Below are positions 31,309 to 32,263 of a stretch of 32,263 bases of DNA, piece after piece (position 1 is the first letter of the stretch; each line of letters starts with the position of its first letter). Made by a program: the position numbers and the translations under genes. Source of the stretch: Candidatus Bacteroides intestinipullorum (lineage in GTDB: Bacteria > Bacteroidota > Bacteroidia > Bacteroidales > Bacteroidaceae); contig JAHLFO010000124.1 of assembly GCA_018883785.1 (NCBI GenBank), forward strand, positions 1 to 32,263. The letters are read 5' to 3'. Below the pieces are notes generated by a model. It made no database searches. It was not told where the DNA came from and worked only from the letters and a program-made list of their open reading frames with translations.

Positions 31309-32079
31309 ATGAAATCAGTAAGTATGTATTTCTCGCCTACCGGCGGCGGAGAAAAGATTGCCAAAGCCATCCGGCGCGGGATGGGTGAAAGCCTGGACGA
31401 AGGCACAGTACCTTATATCTTTGTCGTGCCGGTCTATGGCGGCCACATGCCTGCGATAGCCAAGGAACACTTCGCTGACGTGCATGCCACAGATGACCGC
31501 CCCGCCGTACTGGCCGTAGTCTATGGCAACCGGGCCTTTGAACACGCATTGACTGACTTGGAAACTTTTGTGCGCGAACGTGGCTTTTGTCCGATAGCCG
31601 CCGGAGCCTTTGTCTGCGAACATTCCTACAGCACCGCCGAAACACCGATAGCTGACGGCCGCCCCGATGCAGCCGACCTACAAGCAGCCGAAGACTTTGG
31701 CCGCCAAGTACGGGCAAAACTCCTTGCTGGCAACCGCACGCCCATCCATGCGGCCGACTTGCAGGACGAACCTTCGCCCGAAGCATCCGTAAAGAAATTC
31801 GTGGCATTTGTCCAGTCTTTCCGTGCCCAACAAGCTTCCGCTCCGCAGAAGGCGGTTCCTACGCTGGACAAGGATTTATGCACCGGATGTGGCACTTGTG
31901 TCAGTGTATGCCCAGCAAAAGCCATTCAGGACGACCTTTCGATAGACGCAGCGCGCTGCATCAACTGCTGCGCCTGCGTGAAGGGGTGCCCCGCCCAAGC
32001 CCGCAGTTTCCAGACGCCGTTTGCCAAGCCCTTATCGGAATGCTTCTCGCAACGGAAGTCGCCGCAGTGGATACTGTAA
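31309..32079 (+). CDS. EFR1-family flavodoxin-like / 2x[4Fe-4S] ferredoxin protein
   Basis: 256 residues, cytosolic. The N-terminal part (1-175) is flavodoxin-like, with an FMN-loop-like SPTGGGEK (9-16) and VPVYGGHMP (40-48). The C-terminus (about 185-232) has two CX2CX2CX3C clusters (C191, C194, C197, C201 and C217, C220, C223, C227), each followed by Pro, for two [4Fe-4S] centres; an additional Cys221 sits in the second. It would move single electrons between an unknown donor and acceptor. It is alone between a terminator and a downstream hairpin. Confidence 0.9.
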   Translation: MKSVSMYFSPTGGGEKIAKAIRRGMGESLDEGTVPYIFVVPVYGGHMPAIAKEHFADVHATDDRPAVLAVVYGNRAFEHALTDLETFVRERGFCPIAAGAFVCEHSYSTAETPIADGRPDAADLQAAEDFGRQVRAKLLAGNRTPIHAADLQDEPSPEASVKKFVAFVQSFRAQQASAPQKAVPTLDKDLCTGCGTCVSVCPAKAIQDDLSIDAARCINCCACVKGCPAQARSFQTPFAKPLSECFSQRKSPQWIL

Positions 32080-32133
32080 GCCGAAAATGGAAAAGACACG
32101 AAGGACACCTGTCAAGGAGTATCCTTTTGACAA

Positions 32134-32170
32134 AATAATCCCGGTACCTATTGCAAGTATCGGGATTATT
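32134..32170 (+). terminator. Hairpin terminator after the EFR1-type gene
   Basis: AATAATCCCGGTAC (32134-32147) pairs with GTATCGGGATTATT (32157-32170) with one G-T pair, loop 9 nt. The T-run is short (TATTTCAT), but a 14-bp stem soon after the stop codon supports a terminator. Confidence 0.7.
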
Positions 32171-32224
32171 TCATAAATTGCGGCTCAAAAATCAACGTCT
32201 TATTGACAAAATGTAATCGACCCC

Positions 32225-32263
32225 ATGAAAATGACCCTTAGCAACCAACTGCCCCCTTACCCG
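32225..32263 (+). CDS. Possible start of a gene that leaves the window
   Basis: An ATG at 32225 opens 13 codons (MKMTLSNQLPPYP) to the end of the window without a stop. No clear ribosome site or -7 box precedes it, so this is only a possibility. Confidence 0.2.
   Translation, partial: MKMTLSNQLPPYP

Overview
This window looks like a chromosomal segment of a Bacteroidales bacterium of moderately high G+C (Bacteroides/Phocaeicola-like). The evidence is the Bacteroidetes-type -7 promoter box (TANNTTTG, in the best cases about 20 bp after TTTG), weak Shine-Dalgarno signals, and families typical of the group: S46 dipeptidyl-peptidases, DUF4369 lipoproteins, an OmpH-like lipoprotein and receiver/PPDK_N fusions. 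I see no integrase, transposase, phage gene or CRISPR array, so it reads as core and regulatory chromosome rather than an island.

Layout. (1) 1-4763: the 3' end of a nitrilase-type gene, a TolC-family porin behind a predicted sigma-54 promoter with paired upstream dyads, then an NtrC-type activator and its NtrB-like sensor kinase. (2) 4768-7948: an EamA exporter (minus), divergent from a queuosine block: precursor transporter behind a predicted preQ1-I riboswitch, then queC and queF overlapping. (3) 7973-12629 (minus): a large two-receiver/PPDK_N protein and pepD. (4) 12782-15776: a small membrane protein and an OmpH-like lipoprotein (plus), facing a MalY/PatB lyase and a DUF3737 protein (minus). 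(5) 16141-22094 (minus): an export operon TolC > HlyD > two ABC-2 permeases > secreted endonuclease/phosphatase-fold protein, with no ATPase gene. (6) 22174-23840 (minus): a DUF4369 lipoprotein and a membrane-anchored coiled-coil protein. (7) 24175-28922: tandem S46 peptidases, one DPP7-like and one DPP11-like by their S1 residue, and a periplasmic thioredoxin. (8) 28956-32170: tRNA-Arg(CCG), an SGNH hydrolase, a secreted CMD-cupin protein and an EFR1-type ferredoxin.

The most unusual signal is not a gene. At least six intergenic spaces hold short tandem arrays with a period of 22 or 23 bp (one of 11 bp). Nearly all carry a 15-20 bp dyad per unit. The dyad sequence differs between most loci while the architecture stays the same; two arrays (11048-11168 and 23994-24117) share their sequence and both end in a longer hairpin at the same edge. 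I know of no named element that fits. These arrays are the best candidate here for an undescribed system.
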